64,000 nucleotides of DNA, taken from assembly GCA_003534295.1 (NCBI GenBank), contig DPDV01000012.1:102570-166569 (forward strand), read 5' to 3'. This document shows, piece by piece, positions 47,585 through 55,699 of this stretch. The DNA comes from Clostridiales bacterium (GTDB lineage Bacteria > Bacillota > Clostridia > TANB77 > CAG-508). Numbering within the stretch: position 1 is the stretch's first letter; each line of letters opens with the position of its first letter. The notes beneath the pieces were generated by a model that ran no database searches, had not been told where the DNA came from, and worked only from the letters and a program-made list of their open reading frames with translations. A program made the translations under genes and the position numbers.

Positions 47585-48715
47585 ATGAAAAAGATTTTAA
47601 TTTTTTACGCTTCTTATGGAGGAGGACATCTTTCTGCTGCAAAATCAATAAATAATTATTTAAATGAAAATTATCCAGATATTCAAACAGAATTAGTTGA
47701 TTGTATGAAATATATTAATGCTGTTTTAGAAAAACTAACTACTGGTGCATATAGAGAAATGGCAAAAAAAGTGCCTAAACTTTGGAAAGAAGTATATGAC
47801 CATTCGCAAAGAGGACTTCTTTCAAAAATAAGTAAAAATAGTAATAAACTGATGGCAAGAAAACTTGCTAAATTAATATTAGAATCCAGCCCTGATTTAA
47901 TTCTTTCTACACATCCTTTTAGTAGCCAAATGGTAAGCTATTTAAAAAAGAAGGGAGAATTAAATTGCAAATTGGCAACCATTTTAACAGATTTTGAAAT
48001 TCACGAACAATGGATAGTTGGTCATGAATATACTGATTTATATTTTGTATCTAATGAACATATGAAAGATGAGTTAATAGAACATAGTATTCCAGCATCT
48101 CAAATATTTGTGACCGGAATTCCTTTTTCTAATAGATTCTTGCAAAATTTTGATAGAAAAAATATATTTAAAATGTTTAACTTAGATATAAATAAAAAAG
48201 TTGCTTTATTTTTTGGCGGTGGGGAGTTTGGCTTGGGCAAAGACAAAACCGTACAAATTTTAAAAGATTTAATTTCTGTTGCAAATGATTTTCAGATAGT
48301 TGCAATAGCCGGAAAAAACGAAAAAATGAAGCTTGCTTTTGAAGAAGTTTTGTCTGACATGAACGTAGAAAATAGAGTACGTGTATTACCATTTACGGAT
48401 AAGGTACCAGAATTAATGAGCATTTCTAGTGTTGTTATTACCAAACCTGGCGGGCTTACAACAACTGAAAGCCTAGTATCTAACTTGCCAATTATTGTTA
48501 TTAATCCACTTCCTGGTCAAGAAGAGGAAAATGCATTATTTTTAGAGAAAAATAATGTTGGTGTTTGGATAAGAAAAGATGATAATCCAGAGGTAATACT
48601 TTCACAAATTTTTAATTCACCCAATAAATTAGCGGAAATGAAAGAACATACTAAACTATTGGCTAAGCCAAATTCTACTAAACAAATTTGTGATACTTTA
48701 GTTAATATTTTATAA
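47585..48715 (+). CDS. Processive diacylglycerol glycosyltransferase (MGDG synthase/UgtP-like)
   Basis: 376 residues, GT28-type. The start KILIFYASYGGGHLSAAKSI is the N-terminal MGDG-synthase domain. VFVTGIPFSNRF and ALFFGGGEFGLGKDKTVQ mark the linker and the C-terminal UDP-sugar domain, with TKPGGLTTTESL and PLPGQEEENALFL binding the nucleotide sugar. It transfers sugar to diacylglycerol at the inner face of the membrane, making glycolipids or lipoteichoic acid anchors. The sugar is not predictable. AAAGGGG precedes the ATG. Confidence 0.93.
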   Translation: MKKILIFYASYGGGHLSAAKSINNYLNENYPDIQTELVDCMKYINAVLEKLTTGAYREMAKKVPKLWKEVYDHSQRGLLSKISKNSNKLMARKLAKLILESSPDLILSTHPFSSQMVSYLKKKGELNCKLATILTDFEIHEQWIVGHEYTDLYFVSNEHMKDELIEHSIPASQIFVTGIPFSNRFLQNFDRKNIFKMFNLDINKKVALFFGGGEFGLGKDKTVQILKDLISVANDFQIVAIAGKNEKMKLAFEEVLSDMNVENRVRVLPFTDKVPELMSISSVVITKPGGLTTTESLVSNLPIIVINPLPGQEEENALFLEKNNVGVWIRKDDNPEVILSQIFNSPNKLAEMKEHTKLLAKPNSTKQICDTLVNIL

Positions 48716-48724
48716 TATAGACAT

Positions 48725-48764
48725 AAAAGACACACTCCATGAGATTTCATGGAGTGTGTCTTTT
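48725..48764. terminator. Strong bidirectional terminator
   Basis: Perfect 18-bp stem (48725-48742 with 48747-48764), 4-nt loop GATT, flanking A and T runs, between the glycosyltransferase gene and the convergent 255-aa gene. Confidence 0.95.
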
Positions 48765-48770
48765 TCTTTA

Positions 48771-49538
48771 TTATCTTTCTTCTGTATATTTGATTTGTGA
48801 TTTTCCTTTTTTTCTACCTGGGCTACCTATTTTTTCTCCTTCAAATCTTCCACTTGTTGTTTTTGGTTTATCCTTAAGTGTTCTTGGTGTTCTTGGTTTT
48901 TTTGCCAATCTCGCAACAGATTTAATATTTGGTCTGGTTGTTTTATTATCAACCAGGTTGTTTCGTGCAAATTCATCAAGCTTAGATTTCACTGGATTAT
49001 TGATGCCATTATCTTCACTCTCTTTACTTTTTTCTGTGCCTTCTGTATTCCTTTCACTTATTTTTTCAAGTTGTTCAACTATTTCTTTCTTTCTACCAGC
49101 AAGATATCCTTGTGTATTGCCAAATCGAGCCAACCTACCAATTACTGGAAGGAAATAAATTTTAGGTAGCTTATCTGCTGGTGCAATATATGTTCCATTA
49201 CTTCCTTTTAAATATTCTTCCAGTGCCCAATATTCGCACATTAATAGTTCTTCTTCCATTGTACGTAATGATTCCTTATATTTTCTCAATGTCTTTTTTT
49301 CAGGTTCTAGTTGGTTTTCTATTATTCTTTTTTTAGCTTCCTCGCTATTCTTCGCTCTTCTTTTATCCATCTCATAAGCTCTTACAATTCTATTTTGACG
49401 TCTTATAATTCCAATATAATATCTTATTTGTTGTTGCAATAGACCAATTTTGTCCTCTAATTTCATTTTGGGATTTTCTTTTGTATTTTTTATGTTTTCT
49501 ATTTTCATCCCTGTATTTACATTTTCTTGTCCTTCCAT
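48771..49538 (-). CDS. Unknown basic protein with coiled coil
   Basis: 255 residues, not recognised. A charged helical N-terminal half (about 25-110, KLEDKIGLLQQQIRYYIGIIRRQNR) looks like a coiled coil; a short hydrophobic stretch YFLPVIGRLARF (about 138-149) follows; the C-terminal 90 residues are basic and disordered (KKPRTPRTLKDKPK). It follows recR and the 37-aa gene on the same strand, suggesting cotranscription with the dnaX unit. The Lys/Arg-rich tail could bind nucleic acid, which is only a guess. Confidence 0.75.
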   Translation of the reverse strand: MEGQENVNTGMKIENIKNTKENPKMKLEDKIGLLQQQIRYYIGIIRRQNRIVRAYEMDKRRAKNSEEAKKRIIENQLEPEKKTLRKYKESLRTMEEELLMCEYWALEEYLKGSNGTYIAPADKLPKIYFLPVIGRLARFGNTQGYLAGRKKEIVEQLEKISERNTEGTEKSKESEDNGINNPVKSKLDEFARNNLVDNKTTRPNIKSVARLAKKPRTPRTLKDKPKTTSGRFEGEKIGSPGRKKGKSQIKYTEER

Positions 49539-49541
49539 ATA

Positions 49542-49655
49542 TTACTTTTTCTCTCCTTTCTGCAAAGTTGTCTCTAATTCTCTTTGTAGTTTTCTTATAT
49601 CCTTTCGTAATTTATCATTCTCACTTAGTATCTTCATTAGCGTTTTTTCTGTCAT
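49542..49655 (-). CDS. Small coiled-coil protein, 37 aa
   Basis: ATG at 49655 with AAGGAGG (49664-49670) 8 nt upstream, stop at 49542. It encodes MTEKTLMKILSENDKLRK followed by a Lys/Leu/Arg helix and QKGEKK. The strong ribosome binding site and its place 24 nt after recR and 3 nt before the 255-aa gene argue that it is translated. The leucine spacing suggests a short coiled coil, maybe pairing with the coiled region of its neighbour. Confidence 0.7.
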   Translation of the reverse strand: MTEKTLMKILSENDKLRKDIRKLQRELETTLQKGEKK

Positions 49656-49679
49656 ATGTTTTTCCTCCTTTTATTATTT

Positions 49680-50279
49680 TTATATTTCTCGTCTTCCTTC
49701 TAGTGCTTTGCTTAATGTTATTTCATCTGTATATTCCAAATCTCCACCTACTGGAATTCCATGTGCTATTCTTGTTACTTTTATTCCCATAGGTTTTATA
49801 AGTTTAGAAATATATACAGCTGTAGCCTCTCCTTCTACTCTTGGGTTCGTTGCAAGTATTATTTCTTTTACTGTTCCATCCATTAACCTTGAAAGTAGTT
49901 CTTTTATTTTTATATCATCTGGTCCTATTCCATTCATTGGTGAAATACTTCCATGTAATACATGATATACTCCTTTGAATTCATGCGTCCTTTCCATTGC
50001 TACTACATCTCTTACATCTTCTACAACACATATAGAAGTTTGGTCTCTTTTTGCACTACTACATATTGGACAAGGGTCTGTATCTGATATGTTATAACAT
50101 TTTGAACAATACTTTAAATTCTTTTTTGCATTTAATATTGCTGAAACAAATTCATTTGTTTCCTGCTCACTTGCATCTAATATGTGAAAAGCAAGTCTTG
50201 CCGCTGTTTTGCTTCCTATACTCGGTAATTTTTCAAATGCTTCTATTAGTTTTTCTATTGATGGTGAATAATATGACAT
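49680..50279 (-). CDS. recR: Recombination mediator RecR
   Basis: 199 residues. N-terminal helix-hairpin-helix (LPSIGSKTAARLAFHIL), a C4 zinc finger (YCSKCYNISDTDPCPIC) and the Toprim domain (ICVVEDVRDVVAMERT, YHVLHGSISPMNGIGPDDI) are in the standard order. RecR with RecO and RecF loads RecA at gaps. It follows ybaB and dnaX, the conserved arrangement. Confidence 0.98.
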   Translation of the reverse strand: MSYYSPSIEKLIEAFEKLPSIGSKTAARLAFHILDASEQETNEFVSAILNAKKNLKYCSKCYNISDTDPCPICSSAKRDQTSICVVEDVRDVVAMERTHEFKGVYHVLHGSISPMNGIGPDDIKIKELLSRLMDGTVKEIILATNPRVEGEATAVYISKLIKPMGIKVTRIAHGIPVGGDLEYTDEITLSKALEGRREI

Positions 50280-50296
50280 ATTTTTTCCTCTCGCTT

Positions 50297-50638
50297 TTAC
50301 ATCATTCCTGGTATGTTATACTTTCCTAAGCTTTCAGCTTGTGCTGAATCGACTTTTCTTAAAGCCTCATTTGCACATGTTAAAATTAAATCTTGTAACA
50401 TCTCTACATCTTCTGGATCAACTACGTCTTTTTTTATTTTAATTTCTTTTATTTCTTTGTTGCCAGATACTTTAACATATACTGCTCCTCCTCCTGCAGT
50501 TGAGTCAAATTCTTTGTTTGCTAATTCCTCTTGTGATTTTTCCATATCTGCTTGCATTTTTTTTGCTTCTTTCATTAGTTGGTTTATGTTCATTCCTCCA
50601 AATCCTCCCATTCCTGGGAATCCACCTCTTTTTGACAT
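50297..50638 (-). CDS. ybaB: YbaB/EbfC family nucleoid-associated protein
   Basis: 113 residues. Gly-rich start GGFPGMGGFGGMNINQLMKEA, then MQADMEKSQEELANKEFDSTAGGGAVYVKVSG and the conserved VDPEDVEMLQDLI. These dimeric proteins bind DNA; they are encoded between dnaX and recR in most bacteria. Confidence 0.97.
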   Translation of the reverse strand: MSKRGGFPGMGGFGGMNINQLMKEAKKMQADMEKSQEELANKEFDSTAGGGAVYVKVSGNKEIKEIKIKKDVVDPEDVEMLQDLILTCANEALRKVDSAQAESLGKYNIPGMM

Positions 50639-50660
50639 CTTTAATTTTCTTCCTTTCCTT

Positions 50661-52250
50661 TTAGTCTTCTATTATATTAATTGGTATATCCAAATCTGCT
50701 GGTAAATTGTCTATTGGATCACTTTGTATTTTATTTACCTGTTCAGTTTTACCATCTATTATTTTAATTTTCATTTCCTTGCCATATTCCATTGAAATAG
50801 CTTTTTCAAGTTCTACTATATTTTCTGCTCTTTCTATTACACTTTTTATAAATGGTGTTACTCCATTCTTAAATTCTATCCCAATAACTAGGTCATTTAG
50901 CTCTACTGGCGTTGCATTTATCAAATTAGTATATAACAATATTTTACCAGACTTTTTTAAATTGTTCAATATATTGGGCCATTTTTCCCCTGTTGAGCCC
51001 TCTTTACCATTAATCACTTTTTTGGTTATTTCATTTTGTGGTACAGTTTTATCTACCTTTGGAGTATTCTCAACTGGCACTTTTGTGACTTTTACACCAT
51101 TTTTTACTTGTTCCTCTAATTTTTGTAATCTTGTGTTTATTTCTTCTAGTCCTGTTATGTTTTTTACGTCTTGACCTTTATTACATAATTTTATAATTTC
51201 TACTTGAAACATTAATCCCTTTTGCGATGACCATTTTATTTCATTACTTAAATTTGATAAATCATATATTATTTGCAATAGTCTTTCTTTAGAAACATTA
51301 TTTGCAAGCTCTTTTATTTGTGTTATTTCTTTTTCATTGTATATTTCTAAAGTTTGACTAGTTTTATACACTAAAATATCTTTAAAATATTTGATTATCT
51401 CCCAAATTAAGTTACTTATGTCTTTGCCTTGTTTTAATACTTCGTTTACTACTTTTAGCGCATTATCCACATCATAATTTATAATTGATTCTGTTATTCC
51501 ACTTATATATTCTAGCTTTGGAATTCCAACTAGTTCTTTTACTAGCTCTTCATTTATTTGATTATTTCCTTCTTGTAAACATCTTTCTAATATGCTTAAA
51601 GCATCTCTCATTGCACCTTCTGATAATACAGCTATAATTTTTAGCGCCTCTTTTGTTATTTCTATTTTGCTTTCATCACATATATATTGTAATCTTTTGT
51701 CTATATTTTCATCTGATATTTTTTTAAAGTCAAATCTTTGACATCTAGAAAGTATTGTTGCTGGTAATTTTTGTGGTTCTGTTGTTGCTAAAATGAATTT
51801 TACATGTGCTGGTGGCTCTTCTAATGTTTTTAAAAGTGCGTTAAATGCACCTGTTGACAGCATATGTACCTCATCTATTATATAAACTCTATATTTTGCA
51901 AGTGTTGGCAAAAAGTTTACCTCATCTCTAATAATTCTTATGTCATCAACACTATTATTTGATGCTGCATCCATTTCTACTATATCTGTTAAAGCTCCTG
52001 ACAACGCAGCTTTGCATATTTCACATTCATTACATGGCTCTCCATCTTTTGGATTTAAACAGTTTACAGCTCTTGCTAAAATCTTTGCTGCAGAGGTTTT
52101 ACCTGTACCTCTTGTACCATTAAATAAATATGCATGTCCTACTCTATTTGATATTATTTGGTTTCTTAATGTTCTTGTAATATGCTCTTGTCCTACTATA
52201 TCTTCAAATTTTTTTGGTCTAAATTTTCTATATAGTGCAGTATAGTTCAT
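50661..52250 (-). CDS. dnaX: DNA polymerase III subunit gamma/tau
   Basis: 529 residues from the ATG at 52250 (MNYTALYRKFRPKKFEDIVGQ), with GGAGG about 8 nt upstream. The frame is open 19 codons further, but that stretch has no binding site. Walker A GTRGTGKTS, zinc module C-x8-C-x2-C-x2-C, Walker B IIDEVHML and sensor motif LSRCQRF are present; the C-terminal tau part (about 370-529) is poorly conserved as usual. It is the clamp-loader ATPase. Downstream of the SRP RNA as in Bacillus. Confidence 0.97.
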   Translation of the reverse strand: MNYTALYRKFRPKKFEDIVGQEHITRTLRNQIISNRVGHAYLFNGTRGTGKTSAAKILARAVNCLNPKDGEPCNECEICKAALSGALTDIVEMDAASNNSVDDIRIIRDEVNFLPTLAKYRVYIIDEVHMLSTGAFNALLKTLEEPPAHVKFILATTEPQKLPATILSRCQRFDFKKISDENIDKRLQYICDESKIEITKEALKIIAVLSEGAMRDALSILERCLQEGNNQINEELVKELVGIPKLEYISGITESIINYDVDNALKVVNEVLKQGKDISNLIWEIIKYFKDILVYKTSQTLEIYNEKEITQIKELANNVSKERLLQIIYDLSNLSNEIKWSSQKGLMFQVEIIKLCNKGQDVKNITGLEEINTRLQKLEEQVKNGVKVTKVPVENTPKVDKTVPQNEITKKVINGKEGSTGEKWPNILNNLKKSGKILLYTNLINATPVELNDLVIGIEFKNGVTPFIKSVIERAENIVELEKAISMEYGKEMKIKIIDGKTEQVNKIQSDPIDNLPADLDIPINIIED

Positions 52251-52273
52251 ATATTTCCCTCCCACTTTTAGGT

Positions 52274-52322
52274 TGCGGGCGATTAAAATCGCCCCTACAT
52301 TTTTCATAGGCTACTTTACACT
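52274..52322 (-). repeat. 49-nt dispersed element with GC-rich palindrome, copy 2
   Basis: 47 of 49 bases equal the copy at 4418-4466, including GGGCGATTAAAATCGCCC. It lies between the SRP RNA and dnaX, 24 nt before the dnaX start codon, in the same orientation relative to the gene. Confidence 0.85.
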
Positions 52323-52369
52323 TTCTTTTAGATTAAGATTTACTTAATAGAGTAATTTATTTGTTAGAA

Positions 52370-52489
52370 TTTTAGCCATTCTATGGAAGATAAACACCAC
52401 ACAAAAGTATCTACTTATTGCTGCTTCCTTCCGGACCTGACAAGGTTCATAGGCTTTTATTGGTTTTACCCTCCATACAATGGCTAAAA
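52370..52489 (-). ncRNA. ffs: Signal recognition particle RNA, bacterial small type
   Basis: The minus strand carries the SRP apical-loop signature GTCAGGTCCGGAAGGAAGCA, with the GGAA tetraloop and the symmetric loop that binds Ffh. The ends pair (TTTTAGCCATT with AATGGCTAAAA), which sets the boundaries at about 120 nt. No Alu domain is seen, so it is the short 4.5S-like form rather than the long Bacillus form. It helps target membrane proteins with Ffh and FtsY. Located upstream of dnaX as in many Firmicutes. Confidence 0.93.
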
Positions 52490-52503
52490 CTCTTTGCTTT
52501 TTG

Positions 52504-52532
52504 ATTATACACTTTTTAATTAATTTTGGCAA
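52504..52532 (-). promoter_or_regulatory. Promoter of the SRP RNA
   Basis: Minus strand TTGCCA (52532-52527), 17-nt spacer, TATAAT (52509-52504); the predicted start near 52497 agrees with the RNA 5' end. Confidence 0.7.
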
Positions 52533-52540
52533 TAGGATTT

Positions 52541-53653
52541 TTAAGTATTTGGCTTATTATTATTTTCTTCTTGATTTTCTGTTTGATTTTGTTCTTGTGT
52601 TGGCTCTTGTTCTTCATTTCCTTTATTTACTGGTACTTCTTGTTCAGGTTTTACTACTTTTTTTGTGCCTCTTATTATTACTCTATCCATTGGATCATAT
52701 GAATCTCTTGAAATTAACGCTTGTGACACAACTTCTCCATTTAATTTTAATATTTTATATGTTTCACTGTTGCATCCATCAAATCCATTATCCTCTATAA
52801 CTTCCTTGCCTTCGTCCATTGTTGAATCGTTTTTGTACCTTGTTGTACGCGATATATATGATGTTACTTTTGACTGAATTACTACTTCATATTCATTTTC
52901 TTCTTTTAACCCATGAATTTTGGCTGTAGCTATTCCGCCTCCTGCTGTGGTTTCTATTTTTATTGGATATTTTCTATTATTCTTAAATTGAAAATCTACT
53001 GTGCCCCAATTTACAGTTGCATCTCTTCCTGCCGGTACATATGATGTTTCGAAGCAATGATTACTTCTGTCTGTAATCTCTAAGTTTGCTAATAGTACTG
53101 CATTATATAGTGTGGATGAAATTTGACAAATTCCTCCTCCAACATCTTGTATTACTTTACCACCTGCATATGCAGCAGCTGCTTTATACCCTGCACTAAT
53201 TGTTCTTTCTCCTACTGTTTGATTATATGAGAACGTTTCTCCTGGCATAAGTACTGTTCCATTAATTGCTTTTGCTGCTAATTCTAAGTTGTTGCTTCTA
53301 TTGTAGTTTCCCGAATTATACCTTGTTGTATATGTAGATAATTGGTCTGGGAATGCTTTTTCTCCTAAATCTGCTATTGTTTTTTCTGGTATAGTTATTT
53401 TTAATGGTATTTCATATTCTTGTTTATCTGCTTGTATAATTTTCTCCGCTTCTTCCATTGTTATATTAAAATCCACACCATTAACATGTGTATATACTTT
53501 AAACGGATTTTCTTCTATATATGCATCTTTTGGTTCCTTATATATTTCCTTTCTTATTTTTTCTAAATTTATTGGTTCTGGATCTGCTTCTCTTACAGGT
53601 AATTCTATTATATTATTTTTGCTGTTAATATTTTTAATTTGTACGTAAAGCAT
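52541..53653 (-). CDS. VanW-family protein, C-terminal fragment of a frameshifted gene
   Basis: 370 residues in this frame. They contain a second half of the peptidoglycan-binding-like domain, then the VanW domain (about 145-265: GETFSYNQTVGERT, AYAGGKVIQDVGGGICQISSTLYNAVL, CFETSYVPAGRDATV) and a G5-like and Gln/Glu/Asn-rich tail. The first ATG is internal: the frame is open upstream to about 53690, where it would continue the preceding gene if one base were removed from an A5 run. Intact family members are single proteins with a membrane anchor. The function of VanW proteins is unclear; they are linked to the cell wall. Confidence 0.85.
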   Translation of the reverse strand: MLYVQIKNINSKNNIIELPVREADPEPINLEKIRKEIYKEPKDAYIEENPFKVYTHVNGVDFNITMEEAEKIIQADKQEYEIPLKITIPEKTIADLGEKAFPDQLSTYTTRYNSGNYNRSNNLELAAKAINGTVLMPGETFSYNQTVGERTISAGYKAAAAYAGGKVIQDVGGGICQISSTLYNAVLLANLEITDRSNHCFETSYVPAGRDATVNWGTVDFQFKNNRKYPIKIETTAGGGIATAKIHGLKEENEYEVVIQSKVTSYISRTTRYKNDSTMDEGKEVIEDNGFDGCNSETYKILKLNGEVVSQALISRDSYDPMDRVIIRGTKKVVKPEQEVPVNKGNEEQEPTQEQNQTENQEENNNKPNT

Positions 53654-53678
53654 TTCCTTAAACTCTTCACTATTTAGT

Positions 53679-54326
53679 TTATTTCCGCCTTTTTCCTTTT
53701 ACTATAATTAGTTTATTGCCTTCTATGTAGTAGCTATTTTCTACTACTGCATTTGGTAGTTTTGCTGAAATTTCTCTTATTTTGTTTTGTAAAGTTTCAC
53801 TATTTATAATCAATTCGGGTTCAATATTGATTTTATGCAATTTTGCAAATAAAATTTTATAATTATTTACTACAATATTGTTTTCTTTTCCCACGTTATA
53901 TGCATTGCTAATAGCTTTCTGATTATCAAACTGTATCCCGAATTGGCTATTATTTACTATGGTTTCGTAGTCATTATATTTTAGAGTTATATCACTTGTT
54001 AATTTTTCGTTTATAATATTGTCTACTTTTTTTAATGCTTCTTCTTTTGTCATATTTGAAACGTCTATATTTAGCACATATATTCCTGATAAAATATTTG
54101 TGTTTTTAATATTTAGCATAGCAAATATTACCGAAAATACAGATACAACACATATTAATACTGCCATTATAATTATAAAAGTTATTTTTCTTTTATCTTC
54201 CTTGGCCTTTTCTCTTCGTGATTTTCTTGTCTGCCTCACTTCTTCTTGTGTTTCTTCCTTTATCTCTCCTATGTTTTTTTCTTGGTCATTTTCTAATTTT
54301 ACCGTTTTTTCCTCATCTTTCTCCAT
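53679..54326 (-). CDS. VanW-family protein, N-terminal fragment of a frameshifted gene
   Basis: 215 residues: a charged cytoplasmic start (1-46), one membrane helix (about 48-69) and a peptidoglycan-binding-like domain (about 80-205: IYVLNIDVSNMTKEEALKKV). It ends abruptly at GNKLIIVKGKRRK. Reading one base further on in the run at 53690-53694 gives KGK-GGNKLNSEEFKEML, which joins the next frame. So the two frames are one gene of about 590 codons broken by a +1 base: a real mutation, an assembly error in a homopolymer, or programmed frameshifting. Confidence 0.85.
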   Translation of the reverse strand: MEKDEEKTVKLENDQEKNIGEIKEETQEEVRQTRKSRREKAKEDKRKITFIIIMAVLICVVSVFSVIFAMLNIKNTNILSGIYVLNIDVSNMTKEEALKKVDNIINEKLTSDITLKYNDYETIVNNSQFGIQFDNQKAISNAYNVGKENNIVVNNYKILFAKLHKINIEPELIINSETLQNKIREISAKLPNAVVENSYYIEGNKLIIVKGKRRK

Positions 54327-54473
54327 ATTGTACCCCTTTATTTTTATATTTGCTTTAGTATATATTTATACTTTATTTTAAATTTATATTACCATATAAA
54401 TTTTTATTTTACAATATTTTTAATTTCAAGTCTGGTTAGTAACTAAAATCTTTATTAAAATTATTATTTTTTG

Positions 54474-54502
54474 TGGACTTTTATGTGTATTTTATATATA
54501 AT
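54474..54502 (+). promoter_or_regulatory. Probable promoter of the S24-type regulator
   Basis: TGGACT (54474-54479), 17-nt spacer, TATAAT (54497-54502); 27 nt before the ATG. Confidence 0.5.
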
Positions 54503-54529
54503 TTTTATAAAAATAAGAAGGTGATTTTA

Positions 54530-55102
54530 ATGATTGGCGATATGATTGCTAAAGCACGAAAAGATAAAAATATGACTAAAACTCAACTTGCTAAACTTAT
54601 AAAAGTAGATATAGGGCATATTACCCATATAGAAAAGGGAGAACGCGTACCAAGCCATAGACTATTAAAAAGTATATGCAAAGCTTTAGATGTTCCTTAC
54701 CAAACTTTTATGTTTATGTATGATAAAGCTACATATGACGAGCAAGATTATTATAAAATTTTTAGGCATATGTCATATAACAAAGTCTTGGCCTTTGATG
54801 GCATGGCTGACTTTATAGATTGCCCAACAACAGCTTCTGGAGCTGCTTTTGCCGTTAAAATGCCTGATAGTTCTATGGAACCTAAAATAAAGAAAGGAGA
54901 TTACCTTTTCGTTGAAATAAACTCTCCATTAAGTAGTGGCGATATTGCTCTTGTTAAAATAAGAGGTCAAATATACATACGTAAATTTTCTGTAAGAACC
55001 ACAACTTTAATATTAAGATCACTTAATAAAGACTACAAGTCCATATATTTCAATGAGTATGACGAATTTACCATTATTGGCAAAGTTGTGGGTATTAAAT
55101 AA
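54530..55102 (+). CDS. HTH-type regulator with S24 (LexA-like) peptidase domain
   Basis: 190 residues from the ATG at 54530 (AAGGTG upstream; the frame is open earlier, but over the promoter). An XRE-type helix-turn-helix covers about 2-58 (MIAKARKDKNMTKTQLAKLIKVDIGHITHIEKGERVPS). The S24 fold covers about 88-190 with the nucleophile Ser115 in MPDSSMEP. The general-base position in YIRKF holds Arg151 followed by Lys152, where LexA has Lys then Arg, so self-cleavage is doubtful. A DNA-damage or stress repressor role is possible; no phage genes are near. Confidence 0.88.
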   Translation: MIGDMIAKARKDKNMTKTQLAKLIKVDIGHITHIEKGERVPSHRLLKSICKALDVPYQTFMFMYDKATYDEQDYYKIFRHMSYNKVLAFDGMADFIDCPTTASGAAFAVKMPDSSMEPKIKKGDYLFVEINSPLSSGDIALVKIRGQIYIRKFSVRTTTLILRSLNKDYKSIYFNEYDEFTIIGKVVGIK

Positions 55103-55136
55103 TTTAAATTTTTTTTGATTTTTTTGTAGAAAATAC

Positions 55137-55165
55137 TTGAATATTATTTTATTTAATAATATAAT
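55137..55165 (+). promoter_or_regulatory. Promoter of the carbohydrate-binding-like gene
   Basis: TTGAAT (55137-55142), 17-nt spacer, TATAAT (55160-55165); 45 nt before the ATG. Confidence 0.65.
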
Positions 55166-55210
55166 TTAGTATGTAATATTAAACAAGAGATAAACAAGGG
55201 AGATATAAAA

Positions 55211-55675
55211 ATGGAATTAGTAAAAAATGTTTTTTTTAACACAGATAAATTGGTAGAAAATGCTAAGGTTAAAATATCATATGTAGGTAAGCTTTTTCAA
55301 GAAAATTCTAGTGAAGTTTATCTTCATTATGGATTTGGCTCAAATTGGGATAATGTTAATGAAATTAAAATGGAAAAAACAGAACTTGGATTTCAAGCTG
55401 AAATTGAATTATTATCAAGCGATACTTTAAATTTTTGCTTTAGAAATTCAAATAACGAATGGGACAATAATGGAAATGCAAACTATATATTCCCTATAGA
55501 AAAAGTAGAATTAGCTTTAGTTGTTCAAGAACAAAATGATAATGAAATAGTAGAACATAGAAGACTTAGAAAATCTTATATTTGGAGTAAAAAAGTAAGG
55601 CTTGCTATTTATAAAGTTATAACTTATTTGCCAAAATTAATTTCTGGAAATTATAAAAGAAAAGTAGAAGAATAA
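55211..55675 (+). CDS. Small protein with starch-binding-like (CBM25/CBM53) domain
   Basis: 154 residues. Residues 8-95 match the starch-binding beta sandwich seen in CBM25/53 proteins: VKISYVGKLFQ, VYLHYGFGSNWDNV, MEKTELGFQAEIEL, LNFCFRNSNNEWDNNGNANYIFPI. The C-terminal 40 residues are basic (RRLRKSYIWSKKVRLAIYK). There is no signal peptide, so it is probably cytoplasmic, possibly linked to storage polysaccharide; no glycogen genes are in the window. Confidence 0.75.
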   Translation: MELVKNVFFNTDKLVENAKVKISYVGKLFQENSSEVYLHYGFGSNWDNVNEIKMEKTELGFQAEIELLSSDTLNFCFRNSNNEWDNNGNANYIFPIEKVELALVVQEQNDNEIVEHRRLRKSYIWSKKVRLAIYKVITYLPKLISGNYKRKVEE

Positions 55676-55699
55676 AAAACTGACATTAGTCAGTTTTTT
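55674..55699. terminator. Terminator between convergent genes
   Basis: 11-bp stem AAAAAACTGAC / GTCAGTTTTTT with a 4-nt loop, T-run following. Confidence 0.88.

Noticed and set aside
52251..52307. Longer DnaX starting at 52307
   Set aside because: The extension is encoded by the dispersed palindromic element; the ATG at 52250 has a good GGAGG and begins the conserved protein.
52344..52532. 62-residue minus-strand frame over the SRP RNA
   Set aside because: The region is explained fully by the SRP RNA signature and its pairing ends.
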